DNA of 24,672 nt, from positions 1 to 24,672 of the forward strand of contig CAMPIQ010000043.1 in NCBI GenBank assembly GCA_946886475.1, in the 5' to 3' direction. A program made the position numbers and the translations under genes. The notes below the pieces were generated by a model, which was not told the origin of the DNA, did no database searches, and saw nothing but the letters and a program-made list of their open reading frames with translations. This DNA comes from an uncultured Chitinophagales bacterium (GTDB lineage: Bacteria > Bacteroidota > Bacteroidia > Chitinophagales > Chitinophagaceae). Of the stretch, positions 9,101-16,900 are shown piece after piece (position 1 is the stretch's first letter; each line of letters begins with the position of its first letter).

Positions 9101-9481
9101 TATCTGGAACAAAAAGATCCGCTGGTGATCTATAAGGTGGAAGCGTATAACCTGTTCAGAAGAATGAGTAGCCAGGTGAACCGTGATATCGTTTCCTTCC
9201 TTTGCCATGCCAATCTTCCTGTTCAGCAGGAACAGGCACCCATGCTTCGCGAAGGCCGTCAGCAAAAAACGGATATGAGCAGGATGAGCGCTAATAAAGC
9301 CGAAGTAGATGCAGCGGGCGATGATTATGCAGCCAATGAAAAGGACTATTATGATCCTTCAGGTGGTGGTACGGCCGTAAAACAGGAACCGGTGAAAGTA
9401 GGTCCTAAGATCGGGCGGAATGATCCCTGTCCATGCGGAAGCGGAAAGAAGTATAAGAATTGCCATGGGAAGGATGCGTAG
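6149..9481 (+). CDS. secA: Preprotein translocase ATPase SecA
   Basis: A 1,110-residue SecA, the ATPase motor that pushes unfolded preproteins through SecYEG. Walker A is MATGEGKT (residues 192-199) and the DEAD-like Walker B is DEVD (300-303), followed by [16 protein letters not shown] of the preprotein cross-linking junction. [14 protein letters not shown] and [14 protein letters not shown] mark the second nucleotide-binding domain. The C-terminus [13 protein letters not shown] carries zinc ligands C1094, C1096, C1105 and H1106 (SEC-C), the site that contacts SecB or ribosomes in other species. It is longer than E. coli SecA (901 aa), mainly through insertions such as the charged segment near residues 330-470, as is usual in Bacteroidota. 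A terminator follows at 9606. Confidence 0.98.
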   Translation: MIGFITKIFGGSKSEKDVKMVLPLVSQINQNFEAYQTLSNDELRNKTQEFRERIANHLRDIDAQIAETNSRAEELPFEDLVGKDAIYQEVDKLKKDRDQKIEEILKEILPEAFAVVKETARRFKENEELESTATQLDRDFSVVKNHISIRGDKSIYKNTWTAGGGQITWNMVHYDVQLIGGMVLHQGKIAEMATGEGKTLVSTLPAYLNALAGEGVHIVTVNDYLARRDSEWNGPIFEWLGLRVDCIDKHQPNSEERRRAYQADITYGTNNEFGFDYLRDNMVHTPEEMVQRKHHYAMVDEVDSVLIDDARTPLIISGPVPKGDDQQYHILKPRVQQLVEAQERNVRGFLNEAKKKFAEGDDDPKSGGLFLFRAHRGLPKYGPLIKFLSEPGVRAKLQKTENYYLADQMRNMHIVDEELLFHIDEKNKSVELTDKGISMITRAGEDPDFFILPDIGVKLNDIEQSDAAAEEKMHRKEEVLNEYSQKADRIHSVQQLLKSYALFDKDVEYVVMDGQVKIVDEQTGRILDGRRYSDGLHQAIEAKENVKIEAATQTYATVTLQNYFRMYHKLAGMTGTAETEAAELWSIYKLDVVNVPTNIPVIRKDHQDKVYKTRKEKFNAVIEEIEALRNAGRPVLVGTTSVEVSELLSRMLSVRKIPHNVLNAKQHAKEAQVVAEAGLPGAITIATNMAGRGTDIKLGPGVKDAGGLAIIGTERHESRRVDRQLRGRSGRQGDPGTTQFYVSLEDDLMRMFGSERIAGLMDRFGYKEGEVIQHSMITKSIERAQKKVEENNFGIRKRLLEYDDVMNKQRNAVYDRRNHALFGERLALDIDNAFSVTAEELVSAHKEQEDYEGFRLACIVTFGLDTSIDEETFKRKDINSLADTLYSETITNYQQHKQDVKKQAVPVFKNIRQTQGAHIENVVVPFTDGKKGINVLTHLEKTITSNGDELCNAMERNITLAIIDDSWKEHLRSMDDLKQSVQTAYLEQKDPLVIYKVEAYNLFRRMSSQVNRDIVSFLCHANLPVQQEQAPMLREGRQQKTDMSRMSANKAEVDAAGDDYAANEKDYYDPSGGGTAVKQEPVKVGPKIGRNDPCPCGSGKKYKNCHGKDA

Positions 9482-9495
9482 GGGATGTGGTTTGG

Positions 9496-9537
9496 AGTTT
9501 AAAGTTTAAAGTTCAAAGTTCAAAGTCGGGAGTCGGG
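9496..9537. repeat. Heptanucleotide array downstream of secA
   Basis: Six in-phase 7-mers, all starting AGT: AGTTTAA twice, AGTTCAA twice, AGTCGGG twice. It starts 14 bp after the secA stop. The later GGACTCC at about 9576-9582 can pair with part of the AGTCGGG end, giving a loose stem. Same unit as the array in the atpG leader. Confidence 0.85.
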
Positions 9538-9605
9538 TTCAAAACATGTAATGGGTACTTTATATACCGCGTATCCGGACTCCAAAAAAAACAATAAAGT
9601 TTCAG

Positions 9606-9630
9606 CCCCGCTATGGCGGGGTTTTGCTTT
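9606..9630 (+). terminator. Rho-independent terminator after secA
   Basis: CCCCGC, loop TATG, GCGGGG, then TTTTGCTTTTT. A 6-bp all-GC stem with a broken T-tract. It separates secA from the rhomboid gene, whose start is 19 bp further on. Confidence 0.85.
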
Positions 9631-9648
9631 TTACTAAATTAGTACTTC

Positions 9649-10485
9649 ATGGGCGTGATCAGTTTCTTCATCATCATTGCAACCGTTTTATTTTCCTGGC
9701 AGGGTTTCAGGAACAGATCACTCTACGAGAACTATTTGTTCAACGTTGACAAGGTTTTGGTTGAAAAAGATTACAAACGTTTAATTACATCAGGGTTTCT
9801 GCATGTAAGCTGGATGCATCTTATCGTGAACATGTTCTCTCTTTACGCATTCAGTGAATCAGTTGAACTTTACCTGGGTGTTGGACAATATCTTTTGATA
9901 TTTTTTGCCAGCCTTATCGGAGGCAATCTCCTTTCCCTGTTCATTCATCGTCATCATGGTGACTACCGGTCGGTTGGAGCTTCAGGTGCCGTATGCGGGA
10001 TCATTTTTGCCGCTATTGCCGTATTTCCCGGAATGAGCATCGGCATCTTTCCATTTCCATTTTCCATTCCGGCCTGGATATATGGATTGATCTATGTGCT
10101 CTATTCCATCTTTGGGATCCGGTCAGCATCCAATGACACCGGGCATGATGCGCATCTGGGTGGTGCACTTGTTGGAATGATGATCGCCATCGCGATGGTT
10201 CCTTCTTCCCTTTCAACAAACCTCCTGCCTATTCTTGCAGTTACCATTCCATCGCTGGTATTCATTTATATTATGGTGTCAAAACCACAGTTCTTACTTA
10301 CCAATAAAAAAGTATTTACAAAAAAGAAAGAATCCCTGTCTATAGATCACCGTTATAATGCTGAGAAAATAGAAATACAAAGAGAGGTAGACCGCATACT
10401 TGATAAGATCGGAAGGAAAGGCATGAAAAGCCTCACACAAAAGGAGAAAGACATGCTGAGGGAATATTCAAGAGCTGTAAAATAA
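9649..10485 (+). CDS. Rhomboid-family intramembrane serine protease with DUF6576-like tail
   Basis: A 278-residue polytopic membrane protein with about six hydrophobic segments between residues 1 and 210. Rhomboids cut transmembrane helices inside the membrane. The catalytic Ser is S112 in SVGASGAVCG and the catalytic His is H169 in HDAHLGGALVG. H57 and N61 in HLIVNMF match the conserved HxxxN of the oxyanion region. After the last membrane segment, a basic cytoplasmic tail (about 211-278) ends in EVDRILDKIGRKGMKSL, resembling DUF6576, often found on Bacteroidota rhomboids. The substrate is unknown. The ATG at 9649 lies just after the secA terminator, so the gene must have its own promoter. 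Confidence 0.93.
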   Translation: MGVISFFIIIATVLFSWQGFRNRSLYENYLFNVDKVLVEKDYKRLITSGFLHVSWMHLIVNMFSLYAFSESVELYLGVGQYLLIFFASLIGGNLLSLFIHRHHGDYRSVGASGAVCGIIFAAIAVFPGMSIGIFPFPFSIPAWIYGLIYVLYSIFGIRSASNDTGHDAHLGGALVGMMIAIAMVPSSLSTNLLPILAVTIPSLVFIYIMVSKPQFLLTNKKVFTKKKESLSIDHRYNAEKIEIQREVDRILDKIGRKGMKSLTQKEKDMLREYSRAVK

Positions 10486-10504
10486 GTCACAGGAATTTAA
10501 GCTT

Positions 10505-10512
10505 TAACTTTG
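10505..10512 (+). promoter_or_regulatory. Likely promoter -7 box (TAACTTTG) of the 10539 gene
   Basis: Exact TAnnTTTG match, 26 bp upstream of the ATG at 10539. No clear -33 TTTG is present. Its position supports independent transcription of this gene from the rhomboid gene. Confidence 0.5.
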
Positions 10513-10538
10513 CCTTCCCTTACCAAACGTAAACTACC

Positions 10539-11051
10539 ATGGCAAAGAAATTCATCCTGCTGTTTTGCATTTTTTTTATTCACTATCATTCATATGCTCA
10601 AAAAGGAAGTAATTACCTGAGCATTGGTCCTTCTGCCGGATTTCCCATGAACTTCGAGGAGTTTTATAAAACTGGATTTGCAGCCGGACTCAGGGGATAT
10701 TTTGGAGCAGGTCCCGGCGCTTTACTTATAAATGTGAATGTGATTTCTTTTGAAAGCAAATTCTATCCTTACAGGGACCTCAACCTGACTTCTGTTAAGA
10801 TCGGTTATACTTCAAGGTTAAATCCACCGGGGCTGTTTGGTTATTTCGATGTGGGCATTACCACCCATAGCAGAATGGGACGCTATATTATGCCGGGGGT
10901 TGGATTTGGATTAGGTTATGCCATTCCTGTGCGGAATGGTGGCACTATTGATATTGTACCCAGCTTCAATGCTGCTTTCCATAATAATGATGATGTAAGA
11001 AGAACCTGGATTGACCTTCATGTGGCATACAGGTTTGCGGTAGGAAGGTAG
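10539..11051 (+). CDS. Small secreted outer-membrane beta-barrel-like protein
   Basis: A 170-residue protein with a signal peptide (MAKKFILLFCIFFIHYHSYAQ, in two parts: basic start, long hydrophobic core, cleavage after AQ). The mature part alternates polar and aromatic/hydrophobic residues with many Gly-rich turns, such as YLSIGPSAGFP and MPGVGFGLGYAIP, and ends in LHVAYRFAVGR. This is the pattern of small outer-membrane barrels of about eight strands. The terminal Arg differs from the usual aromatic last residue. The cargo or partner is unknown. It is followed by a palindromic array and a convergent amidohydrolase gene. Confidence 0.75.
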   Translation: MAKKFILLFCIFFIHYHSYAQKGSNYLSIGPSAGFPMNFEEFYKTGFAAGLRGYFGAGPGALLINVNVISFESKFYPYRDLNLTSVKIGYTSRLNPPGLFGYFDVGITTHSRMGRYIMPGVGFGLGYAIPVRNGGTIDIVPSFNAAFHNNDDVRRTWIDLHVAYRFAVGR

Positions 11052-11089
11052 GAAGGCCAATGGCTAATGGCCACCAGCCATTGGCTTCC
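11051..11089. repeat. Palindromic heptanucleotide array, possible bidirectional terminator
   Basis: In-phase 7-mers CAATGGC, TAATGGC, CACCAGC, CATTGGC at 11058-11085. The same bases form a perfect 10-bp inverted repeat, GCCAATGGCT (11056-11065) with AGCCATTGGC (11076-11085), 10-bp loop, and flanking GGAAG/TTCC extends it. It sits between two convergent genes, so it may stop transcription from both, although no strong T-tract follows. Confidence 0.7.
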
Positions 11090-11108
11090 TCTCCATCCCT
11101 TCAAAAAG

Positions 11109-12422
11109 CTAAAACTGTTTCAGATTGTACTTATGCAGGTAGCGGTTGTTCAATTGCTTCTGCTTATCATCAAGATTTACATTTCTTCCCTGAATAAAAG
11201 CATGCGTTACATTACTGGTACGCATATCAAGCAGGTCGCCTTCACTGATAATGATATTGGCATCCTTACCTACTTCAATACTTCCTGTTTGTTTTTCAAC
11301 ACCCAGGGCTTTTGCAGCATTTAAGGTGATAGCCTGCAGGGCCTGTTCCTTTGTTAATCCATATGCCACAGCAGTACCGGCATTGAACATAAGGTTTCTG
11401 CCTCTTGTCTGGCCATCATCATCATTGATCACAAAATTAACCCCGGCTTTCGCCAGCATTGCCGGTGTTTTATACGGCTGGTCAATATCATCATCAGCCA
11501 TGGTAGGCAGACTGTGAGGCTGACCCAGGATTACAGAAACATTATTTTGTTTCAGAAGATCTGCTATCTGCCAGCTGTCACTACCGCCAACGATCACTAC
11601 ATCAAAACCAAATTCCTTTACAAAGTCCAGGGCTACCAGCATCTGCTTTACGGTGTTGGCATGGATGTATAGTTTCTGTGATTTATCGAACAAACCTTTC
11701 ACCGCCTCATATTTGAGGTTTGTCTGCTCATGTTCCTTCAGTGAATTATAGGCTTTTGCTTCATGGAAAAAAGATTTCACCTGCTCCACTTTTTCCAGTG
11801 CTTCCTTTACCGGATCCTGCTGTGGTGCATTGGGTCCGGAATTGCCACCACCAAAATTAAATCTTGGACGTGCCAGCATATTTGGCATATTGAAATGAAT
11901 ACCCTGGTCCGTTTTTATCGCAGCATCTTCCCAGTTCCATGCATCTAACTGAACCACCGAAGAACTGCCGCTCAGTAAGCCACCCTGGGGAACAATGTTC
12001 GCCATCAGGATGCCATTGCTTCGAAGTGTATTGATGATCTTTGAATCGGTATTATATGCAACAATTGAACGGACATTGGGATTCATCTCCCCGATCTCGC
12101 GCACATCATTGGTGGCGCGTACGGCTCCAATTTCAACAAGTCCAAGATTACTTGAAGCAAGTATCAACCCCGGATAAACATGCTTGCCCCTGGCTTCAAT
12201 TCTTTCTGCATTGGCAGGAATGGAAACATTGGTGCCCACAGCAGTGATCTTTCCATCCACCATTAATACAGTGGCATTTTCTAAAACCTGGCCTGTACCC
12301 GTATGTACAGTTGCACCAACAACAGCAATGGGCTTTGACTGGGCAGGTGCAGGATAAACCGTTTCCTGAGCGTTGGCAAGAAGGAAACAAAAACTGAATA
12401 TGCTTAAGATAATATGTTTCAT
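11109..12422 (-). CDS. Secreted amidohydrolase-like protein lacking the metal-binding HxH
   Basis: A 437-residue protein with a signal peptide ending LLANAQ. The small beta-domain (residues 30-80) and C-terminal segment EQALQAITLNAAKALG then GSIEVGKDANIII are typical of the imidazolonepropionase-like amidohydrolase fold. The first metal-binding site, normally GLIDxHxH, reads GLILASSN (85-92), so both His are replaced by Ser and Asn. A single His (H254 in LYIHANT) and an Asp in INDDDG (333-337) remain, but the second barrel His is replaced by IVGG. It is therefore probably catalytically weak or inactive. It lies 145 bp downstream of a larger amidohydrolase on the same strand, suggesting a partner or accessory role. 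No substrate is assigned. Confidence 0.85.
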   Translation of the reverse strand: MKHIILSIFSFCFLLANAQETVYPAPAQSKPIAVVGATVHTGTGQVLENATVLMVDGKITAVGTNVSIPANAERIEARGKHVYPGLILASSNLGLVEIGAVRATNDVREIGEMNPNVRSIVAYNTDSKIINTLRSNGILMANIVPQGGLLSGSSSVVQLDAWNWEDAAIKTDQGIHFNMPNMLARPRFNFGGGNSGPNAPQQDPVKEALEKVEQVKSFFHEAKAYNSLKEHEQTNLKYEAVKGLFDKSQKLYIHANTVKQMLVALDFVKEFGFDVVIVGGSDSWQIADLLKQNNVSVILGQPHSLPTMADDDIDQPYKTPAMLAKAGVNFVINDDDGQTRGRNLMFNAGTAVAYGLTKEQALQAITLNAAKALGVEKQTGSIEVGKDANIIISEGDLLDMRTSNVTHAFIQGRNVNLDDKQKQLNNRYLHKYNLKQF

Positions 12423-12443
12423 AATTTTTATTTTTTTGTGAAT

Positions 12444-12566
12444 GGGGTTAGGGTTTAAGGTTTTCAGAACTTACAACCTCTCCCGCTTTTTGCCAGCTCC
12501 TCATCTTTTCGAATGATTTGATCGTAGCCATAACCTTAAACATTAAACTTTAAACCCTAAACAAAC
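12444..12566. repeat. Inverted pair of heptanucleotide arrays between the two amidohydrolase genes
   Basis: The left arm is GGGGTTA, GGGTTTA, AGGTTTT (12444-12464). The right arm is AACCTTA, AACATTA, AACTTTA, AACCCTA, AACAAAC (12532-12566). The right arm read in reverse complement resembles the left arm, so the two can pair across a spacer of about 67 bp. Almost all of the 145-bp intergenic region is this structure. Confidence 0.75.
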
Positions 12567-12567
12567 C

Positions 12568-15500
12568 TCACTCATTTGCATCTATTGTTAACAAACCATG
12601 ACTGTGAAGGTGATCAGAACAAGTATGCATGATCTGGTAACTTGGTATGGCAGGTGTTACCGGTGCGCCACTTCTTTTTTCTCCAACCATTTTAACCACC
12701 AGCCTGTTTCTTTCATTATCAACTGATCTTTGTAACTGTTCATCCCTTGCACGGTCAAAATAAATAATGCCGTCAACAATAGTGTATAATGATTTGGCAT
12801 AAATACTTAATGGATGATGGCTCCATAGAACCACATCGCCATCTTTACCGGTTTTGAGGCTGCCTACCCTGTCATCCACATGCAACATTTTTGCAGCATT
12901 CAGTGTAACCATTTTGAGCGCTTCCTCCTCAGTAACACCGCCATACTTCACGATCTTGGCCGCTTCCTGGTTCAACCTTCTTGCCATTTCCGCATCATCG
13001 GAATTGATAGCTACATTCAGGCCTATCTTATGCATGATGGCGGCATTATATGGAATGGCATCCTGCACTTCCATTTTATAAGCCCACCAGTCAGAGAAAG
13101 TAGAGGCGTTGGAACCATGTGCCTTCATTTTATCAGCCACCTTATAACCCTCCAGGATATGGGTAAATGTATTAACGGTATAGCCCATGCGCTCTGCAAC
13201 TTCCATGGCACTATTGATCTCACTCTGCACATAAGAATGGCAGGTGATGAAACGTTTTTTATCCATAATCTCCACCAGCGCTTCCAGCTCCAGGTCTCTC
13301 CTGGGTGGTGTTAATCCCTTTTTATCTTTTGCACTGTTATAATCCTCCCATCCTTTCTTATAATCCTTTGCCCTGGTGAAAGCATCCACCAGAACCTGTT
13401 CAACACCCATGCGCGTATCGGGATAGCGGATGTTATTGGAACTATTGCCAAGCGCTGCAGGCGATCTTTTTACATTCTCACCCAAAGCAAACTTGATCTG
13501 TCCAGGCCAGTTCTTAAATTTCAATTCTTCATCATTAGCACCCCAGCGAAGTTTGATCAATTGTGTTTGTCCGCCGATAACATTGGCTGAACCATGAAGA
13601 ATATGAGAGGTAGTAACACCACCACTTAACTGGCGGTAAATATTTATATCATCAGGATTTAAGTTATCAGCTATCCTCACCTCGGATGTTACGCTTTGTC
13701 CTCCTTCATTAATGGATGCCGCAGCAATATGTGAATGTTCATCAATAATGCCGGGTGTAACGTGTTTGCCTGTTCCATCAATAACTCTTGCAGATGCATC
13801 TGAAAGATTTTTTCCAACACCTGCGATCTTTCCATTTTTTATCAGCACATCTGCATTTTGCAACACACCCTCTTTTTCATTGGTCCATACAGTGGCATTT
13901 TTAATAAGGATCGTTTCCTGCCTGGGCGCCTGGTCTTCCGTCCAGCCAAAAGGTTCAAAAGGATAGACCAGCTTTCCAACCTGTCCCGGTTTTCTTGAAC
14001 GTGCGCTATCAGATCTTTGTACTGCGGGTGAATTCATGATGGCAGTCCAGGTAAATAAATTTCCAAGACTGTCTTCACCTGTACCACTCCAACCCTGATC
14101 ATTCACCATTCCGCTCAATCGAAAACTTTCGCCCGGCATTCTTCTTTCAGGTGCCACATTGATCCGCACCTGGCGTCCGTCAAAATAAAATTTCGATGTT
14201 ACGGTATCCTTTCCTATCAAACTGGCTGAATTATTTGTTTTAAAATCGAGTATATAATCAACAGGACCTGTTGACCGGTTCAGGGTTATTTTATATTTAC
14301 CACGGGGGTCCGTCCAGGTTTCATCCTTCACACTGTATTTTTTACCCTGCACCCAGTTCTGGTAAATAGTGGTTTTATCCTTGAACACGGGTCCTGATGT
14401 TATAATAAAATTGGCGATCTTACCCTCATCCAGGCTGCCAACTTTATCATAAACACCCAATAAAGTTGCAGGGGTTTTGGTGAGGGCATTCAATGCGGCG
14501 GTCTCACTCAAACCATAATTAAAAGCTGTTCTCAGGTTGGTCATAAAAGAACGCGGATCCCTGAGGTCTGAGGTGGTTAAACAAAAAGGGATACCTGCTT
14601 TTTCAAAAGCAGCCGGATTAGAAGGCGCCATTTCCCAATGCAACATATCTGTCAGGGAAACAAATCTTGCATCTGCGGGATCTTCCACATCCTGGGCCTG
14701 CGGAAAGTTCAAAGGCAGAATGAAGCTGGCACCGGTTGCCTTCATTTCTTTGATCCTTTGATATTCATTTTGTCCCCCTTTGATGATATACTGCACACCA
14801 AATTCATCACCAATCCTGTCGGCCCGGAGGTTATTCCATTTATCGTTGGCTTCAAAGATCTGAGGTAGTCCCTGATTTTCATTCCAGGCCTGCAGACTAA
14901 GATTCAGTCCTTCTGCAGCCGGTTTATTTTTATACCATTGCGCGTCCAGGTAGGTCTGACGCAATAAGGCGATCATTCCCATCATGGATCCCGGATAGCT
15001 TTGCCTTGAAGAGCCCCTGCTAAAAGAATAATGAGCAGATGCCCTGTCCTTCAATATGGAAAAGTTTTCCTTTTCAGTTGAAAGCGTAACCAGCGTACCT
15101 GTACCGCGGGCAATTCCATCTCTTACATGTGAAAGCACCGTACCAAATCCCGCATCGCGGAGCGTTTTTGCTTTATTGGCATCCACCGCAAAAACCTTAA
15201 ATGCTTCAGCATCGCTTTTTATGGCCTGGTTCCATCCGTATGCACCTTTTGTATTGGATTCCAACTGCGGTTGCTGGGCAAAATTGAATTGATTCCCACC
15301 CGGACCTGACGGTGGCAAACTGGTACCATAGTCGGCATAGATATCTATGAAAGAAGGATAAATATATTTACCCTTACAATCCACTTCTATGGCCCCGGCC
15401 GGAAGCTTCAGATTAGAACCCACTGCAACAATTTTCCCGTCTTTGATGATCAGCGTAGCATTTGTGATGGTGGAATTTGCATCTTTTACAATAGTAGCAT

Positions 15501-15627
15501 TTGTAAAAGCATAATGACCATACCGGGGATCTGCCACTCCGTTTTCGGGGAAGGTGGGCTGGGCAGAAACCATGGTGGACATCAGCAAAATTCCACATAG
15601 CAATAAGAAGCAATTAGCTTTTTTCAT
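12568..15627 (-). CDS. Secreted double-domain amidohydrolase (one active, one degenerate domain)
   Basis: From the ATG at 15627-15625 the protein has 1,019 residues, with a signal peptide starting MKKANCFLLLCG and ending MVSAQ. The frame is open for 44 more codons upstream, but those would precede the signal peptide, so the shorter start is preferred. Residues about 30-460 form a first amidohydrolase-like domain whose HxH is replaced (FIDIYAD). Residues about 580-970 form a second domain with all ligands: H631 and H633 (DEHSHI), H797 (TCHSY), H823 (FTHILEG) and D877 (NSDD). A linker of about 100 residues joins them. The extreme C-terminus has H1001, C1003, D1005, H1006, H1008 and H1010, a possible extra metal site. 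Probable role: periplasmic hydrolase of a cyclic amide or peptide-like substrate; the substrate is unknown. Confidence 0.9.
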   Translation of the reverse strand: MKKANCFLLLCGILLMSTMVSAQPTFPENGVADPRYGHYAFTNATIVKDANSTITNATLIIKDGKIVAVGSNLKLPAGAIEVDCKGKYIYPSFIDIYADYGTSLPPSGPGGNQFNFAQQPQLESNTKGAYGWNQAIKSDAEAFKVFAVDANKAKTLRDAGFGTVLSHVRDGIARGTGTLVTLSTEKENFSILKDRASAHYSFSRGSSRQSYPGSMMGMIALLRQTYLDAQWYKNKPAAEGLNLSLQAWNENQGLPQIFEANDKWNNLRADRIGDEFGVQYIIKGGQNEYQRIKEMKATGASFILPLNFPQAQDVEDPADARFVSLTDMLHWEMAPSNPAAFEKAGIPFCLTTSDLRDPRSFMTNLRTAFNYGLSETAALNALTKTPATLLGVYDKVGSLDEGKIANFIITSGPVFKDKTTIYQNWVQGKKYSVKDETWTDPRGKYKITLNRSTGPVDYILDFKTNNSASLIGKDTVTSKFYFDGRQVRINVAPERRMPGESFRLSGMVNDQGWSGTGEDSLGNLFTWTAIMNSPAVQRSDSARSRKPGQVGKLVYPFEPFGWTEDQAPRQETILIKNATVWTNEKEGVLQNADVLIKNGKIAGVGKNLSDASARVIDGTGKHVTPGIIDEHSHIAAASINEGGQSVTSEVRIADNLNPDDINIYRQLSGGVTTSHILHGSANVIGGQTQLIKLRWGANDEELKFKNWPGQIKFALGENVKRSPAALGNSSNNIRYPDTRMGVEQVLVDAFTRAKDYKKGWEDYNSAKDKKGLTPPRRDLELEALVEIMDKKRFITCHSYVQSEINSAMEVAERMGYTVNTFTHILEGYKVADKMKAHGSNASTFSDWWAYKMEVQDAIPYNAAIMHKIGLNVAINSDDAEMARRLNQEAAKIVKYGGVTEEEALKMVTLNAAKMLHVDDRVGSLKTGKDGDVVLWSHHPLSIYAKSLYTIVDGIIYFDRARDEQLQRSVDNERNRLVVKMVGEKRSGAPVTPAIPSYQIMHTCSDHLHSHGLLTIDANE

Positions 15628-15720
15628 GTGTAGAATGTTTTGAATTTTCCTGGTAAACATGTGTGATTTGAAGAATGCCCAATTTAAAGACTTTTTAAAT
15701 GCAATCATTTGTAAAGAGAT

Positions 15721-15753
15721 AAAAGAAGAAAAAGAAGGAAAGGAGGAAAAAAG
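15721..15753 (+). other. 33-bp uninterrupted purine tract
   Basis: All A or G from 15721 to 15753, in the divergent region between the large amidohydrolase gene and deoC. No gene function is assigned. Such tracts can adopt unusual DNA structure or act as AT-rich upstream elements. Confidence 0.7.
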
Positions 15754-15761
15754 CCCCATGC

Positions 15762-15796
15762 CACTGGCTTATGGCTATTGGCTTTCAGCTCTTAGC
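15762..15796. repeat. Heptanucleotide array overlapping the deoC promoter region
   Basis: Five in-phase 7-mers ending GC: CACTGGC, TTATGGC, TATTGGC, TTTCAGC, TCTTAGC. It directly precedes the deoC -7 box at 15799 and contains the candidate -33 ATTG (15777-15780). Confidence 0.8.
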
Positions 15797-15798
15797 TT

Positions 15799-15806
15799 TA
15801 CCTTTG
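15799..15806 (+). promoter_or_regulatory. Likely deoC promoter -7 box (TACCTTTG)
   Basis: Exact TAnnTTTG match, with TTG at 15778-15780 exactly 18 bp upstream as a -33 box. Transcription would begin near 15813, about 9 nt before the ATG at 15822. This rules out the in-frame ATG at 15771, which lies upstream of the promoter. Confidence 0.6.
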
Positions 15807-15821
15807 ACGCAATTAGATCAT

Positions 15822-16742
15822 ATGGCCATTTTTAAAGAAAAGATCATCATTCCCGATTTCCGTTTATCCCCGAGGATTGACCAGGTGGGACAGGAAGAAA
15901 GAGCATCAAGATTTACGAAGAGAAGCATTAAGAAGGAATCGAAGGTGGATGGGTTGAAACTGGTTCTCAGCATGATTGACCTTACAACGCTGGAAGGAAA
16001 GGATACGCCCGGTAAAGTGAAACAGCTTTGTTACAAGGCAAGTCACCTTCACCAAGCATATGATGATCTTCCAACGGTGGCTGCTGTTTGTGTGTATCCT
16101 TCCATGGTGAAGGTGGCAAAAAAAGCAGTGGAAGGATCAGGAATAAAAATAGCTTCGGTAGCAACAGCTTTCCCAAGCGGACAGGCCGCCACAGATGTAA
16201 AACTCCGTGATACAAAATATGCAGTGAATGAAGGTGCGGATGAAGTGGACATGGTGATATCAAGAGGGAAGTTTCTTTCAGGTGAATACAATTTTGTTTT
16301 TGATGAAATTGCTGCAGTAAAAGAAGCCTGTGGTGAAGCCAGGTTAAAGGTGATACTTGAAACCGGTGAACTGGTAACGCTTGATAAAGTACGAAGGGCC
16401 AGTGATATTGCTATGTATGCAGGAGCGGATTTTATCAAAACATCAACCGGCAAGGTTCAACCAGCTGCCACCATGCCAGTAACACTTACCATGCTGGAGG
16501 CTATTCGTGATTATTATTATAATACAGGAAAAATGATCGGCATGAAACCGGCAGGTGGTATTTCCAAATCAAAACTGGCACTTCATTACCTGGTGATGCT
16601 GAATGAGGTTTTGGGAGAAGACTGGATGAATAACCAATGGTTCCGGTTTGGAGCCAGCAGCCTGGCCAACGATGTGTTGATGCAACTGGTAAAAGAAAAG
16701 TCAGGTCTTTATCAAAGTGCTGATTATTTTTCGATCGACTGA
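15822..16742 (+). CDS. deoC: Deoxyribose-phosphate aldolase
   Basis: A 306-residue class I aldolase that splits 2-deoxyribose-5-phosphate into glyceraldehyde-3-phosphate and acetaldehyde, the last step of deoxynucleoside breakdown. The Schiff-base Lys is K206 in DFIKTSTGK, the second active-site Lys is K242 in GMKPAGG, and the proton-relay Asp is D143 in EVDMVI. DLTTLEGKDT (53-62) is the first barrel strand motif. The protein carries about 45 more N-terminal residues than the 259-aa E. coli enzyme. The start at 15822 is chosen because a promoter box lies between it and the upstream in-frame ATG at 15771. Two aldehyde dehydrogenase genes follow on the same strand. Confidence 0.95.
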   Translation: MAIFKEKIIIPDFRLSPRIDQVGQEERASRFTKRSIKKESKVDGLKLVLSMIDLTTLEGKDTPGKVKQLCYKASHLHQAYDDLPTVAAVCVYPSMVKVAKKAVEGSGIKIASVATAFPSGQAATDVKLRDTKYAVNEGADEVDMVISRGKFLSGEYNFVFDEIAAVKEACGEARLKVILETGELVTLDKVRRASDIAMYAGADFIKTSTGKVQPAATMPVTLTMLEAIRDYYYNTGKMIGMKPAGGISKSKLALHYLVMLNEVLGEDWMNNQWFRFGASSLANDVLMQLVKEKSGLYQSADYFSID

Positions 16743-16759
16743 AAAATTATTTCATCATC

Positions 16760-16793
16760 ATCTTTCCCTGACCAAATGAAAGATCAGCTTTTT
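16760..16793 (+). terminator. Weak terminator-like hairpin between deoC and the aldehyde dehydrogenase gene
   Basis: ATCTTTC (16760-16766) and GAAAGAT (16778-16784) form a 7-bp AT-rich stem with an 11-nt loop, then CAG and five T. It could act as a partial terminator or attenuator; the low GC makes it uncertain. Confidence 0.35.
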
Positions 16794-16900
16794 GAAAACA
16801 ATATATGAACCGGACCCGGATAGAATTATTATAAGTAAACAAAATCTCCAAACAGCTTTCCCCTGGTTGCAGGGTAGAGATAAAGAGACAAAAAATAAAT

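Noticed and set aside
12880..13314. A 144-codon plus-strand frame inside the large amidohydrolase gene
   Set aside because: The opposite strand encodes the conserved metal-ligand region of the active domain; the plus frame shows no protein family features.
15771..15821. An N-terminal extension of DeoC from the ATG at 15771
   Set aside because: The extra residues are encoded by the heptamer array and by the likely promoter, so they are unlikely to be translated.
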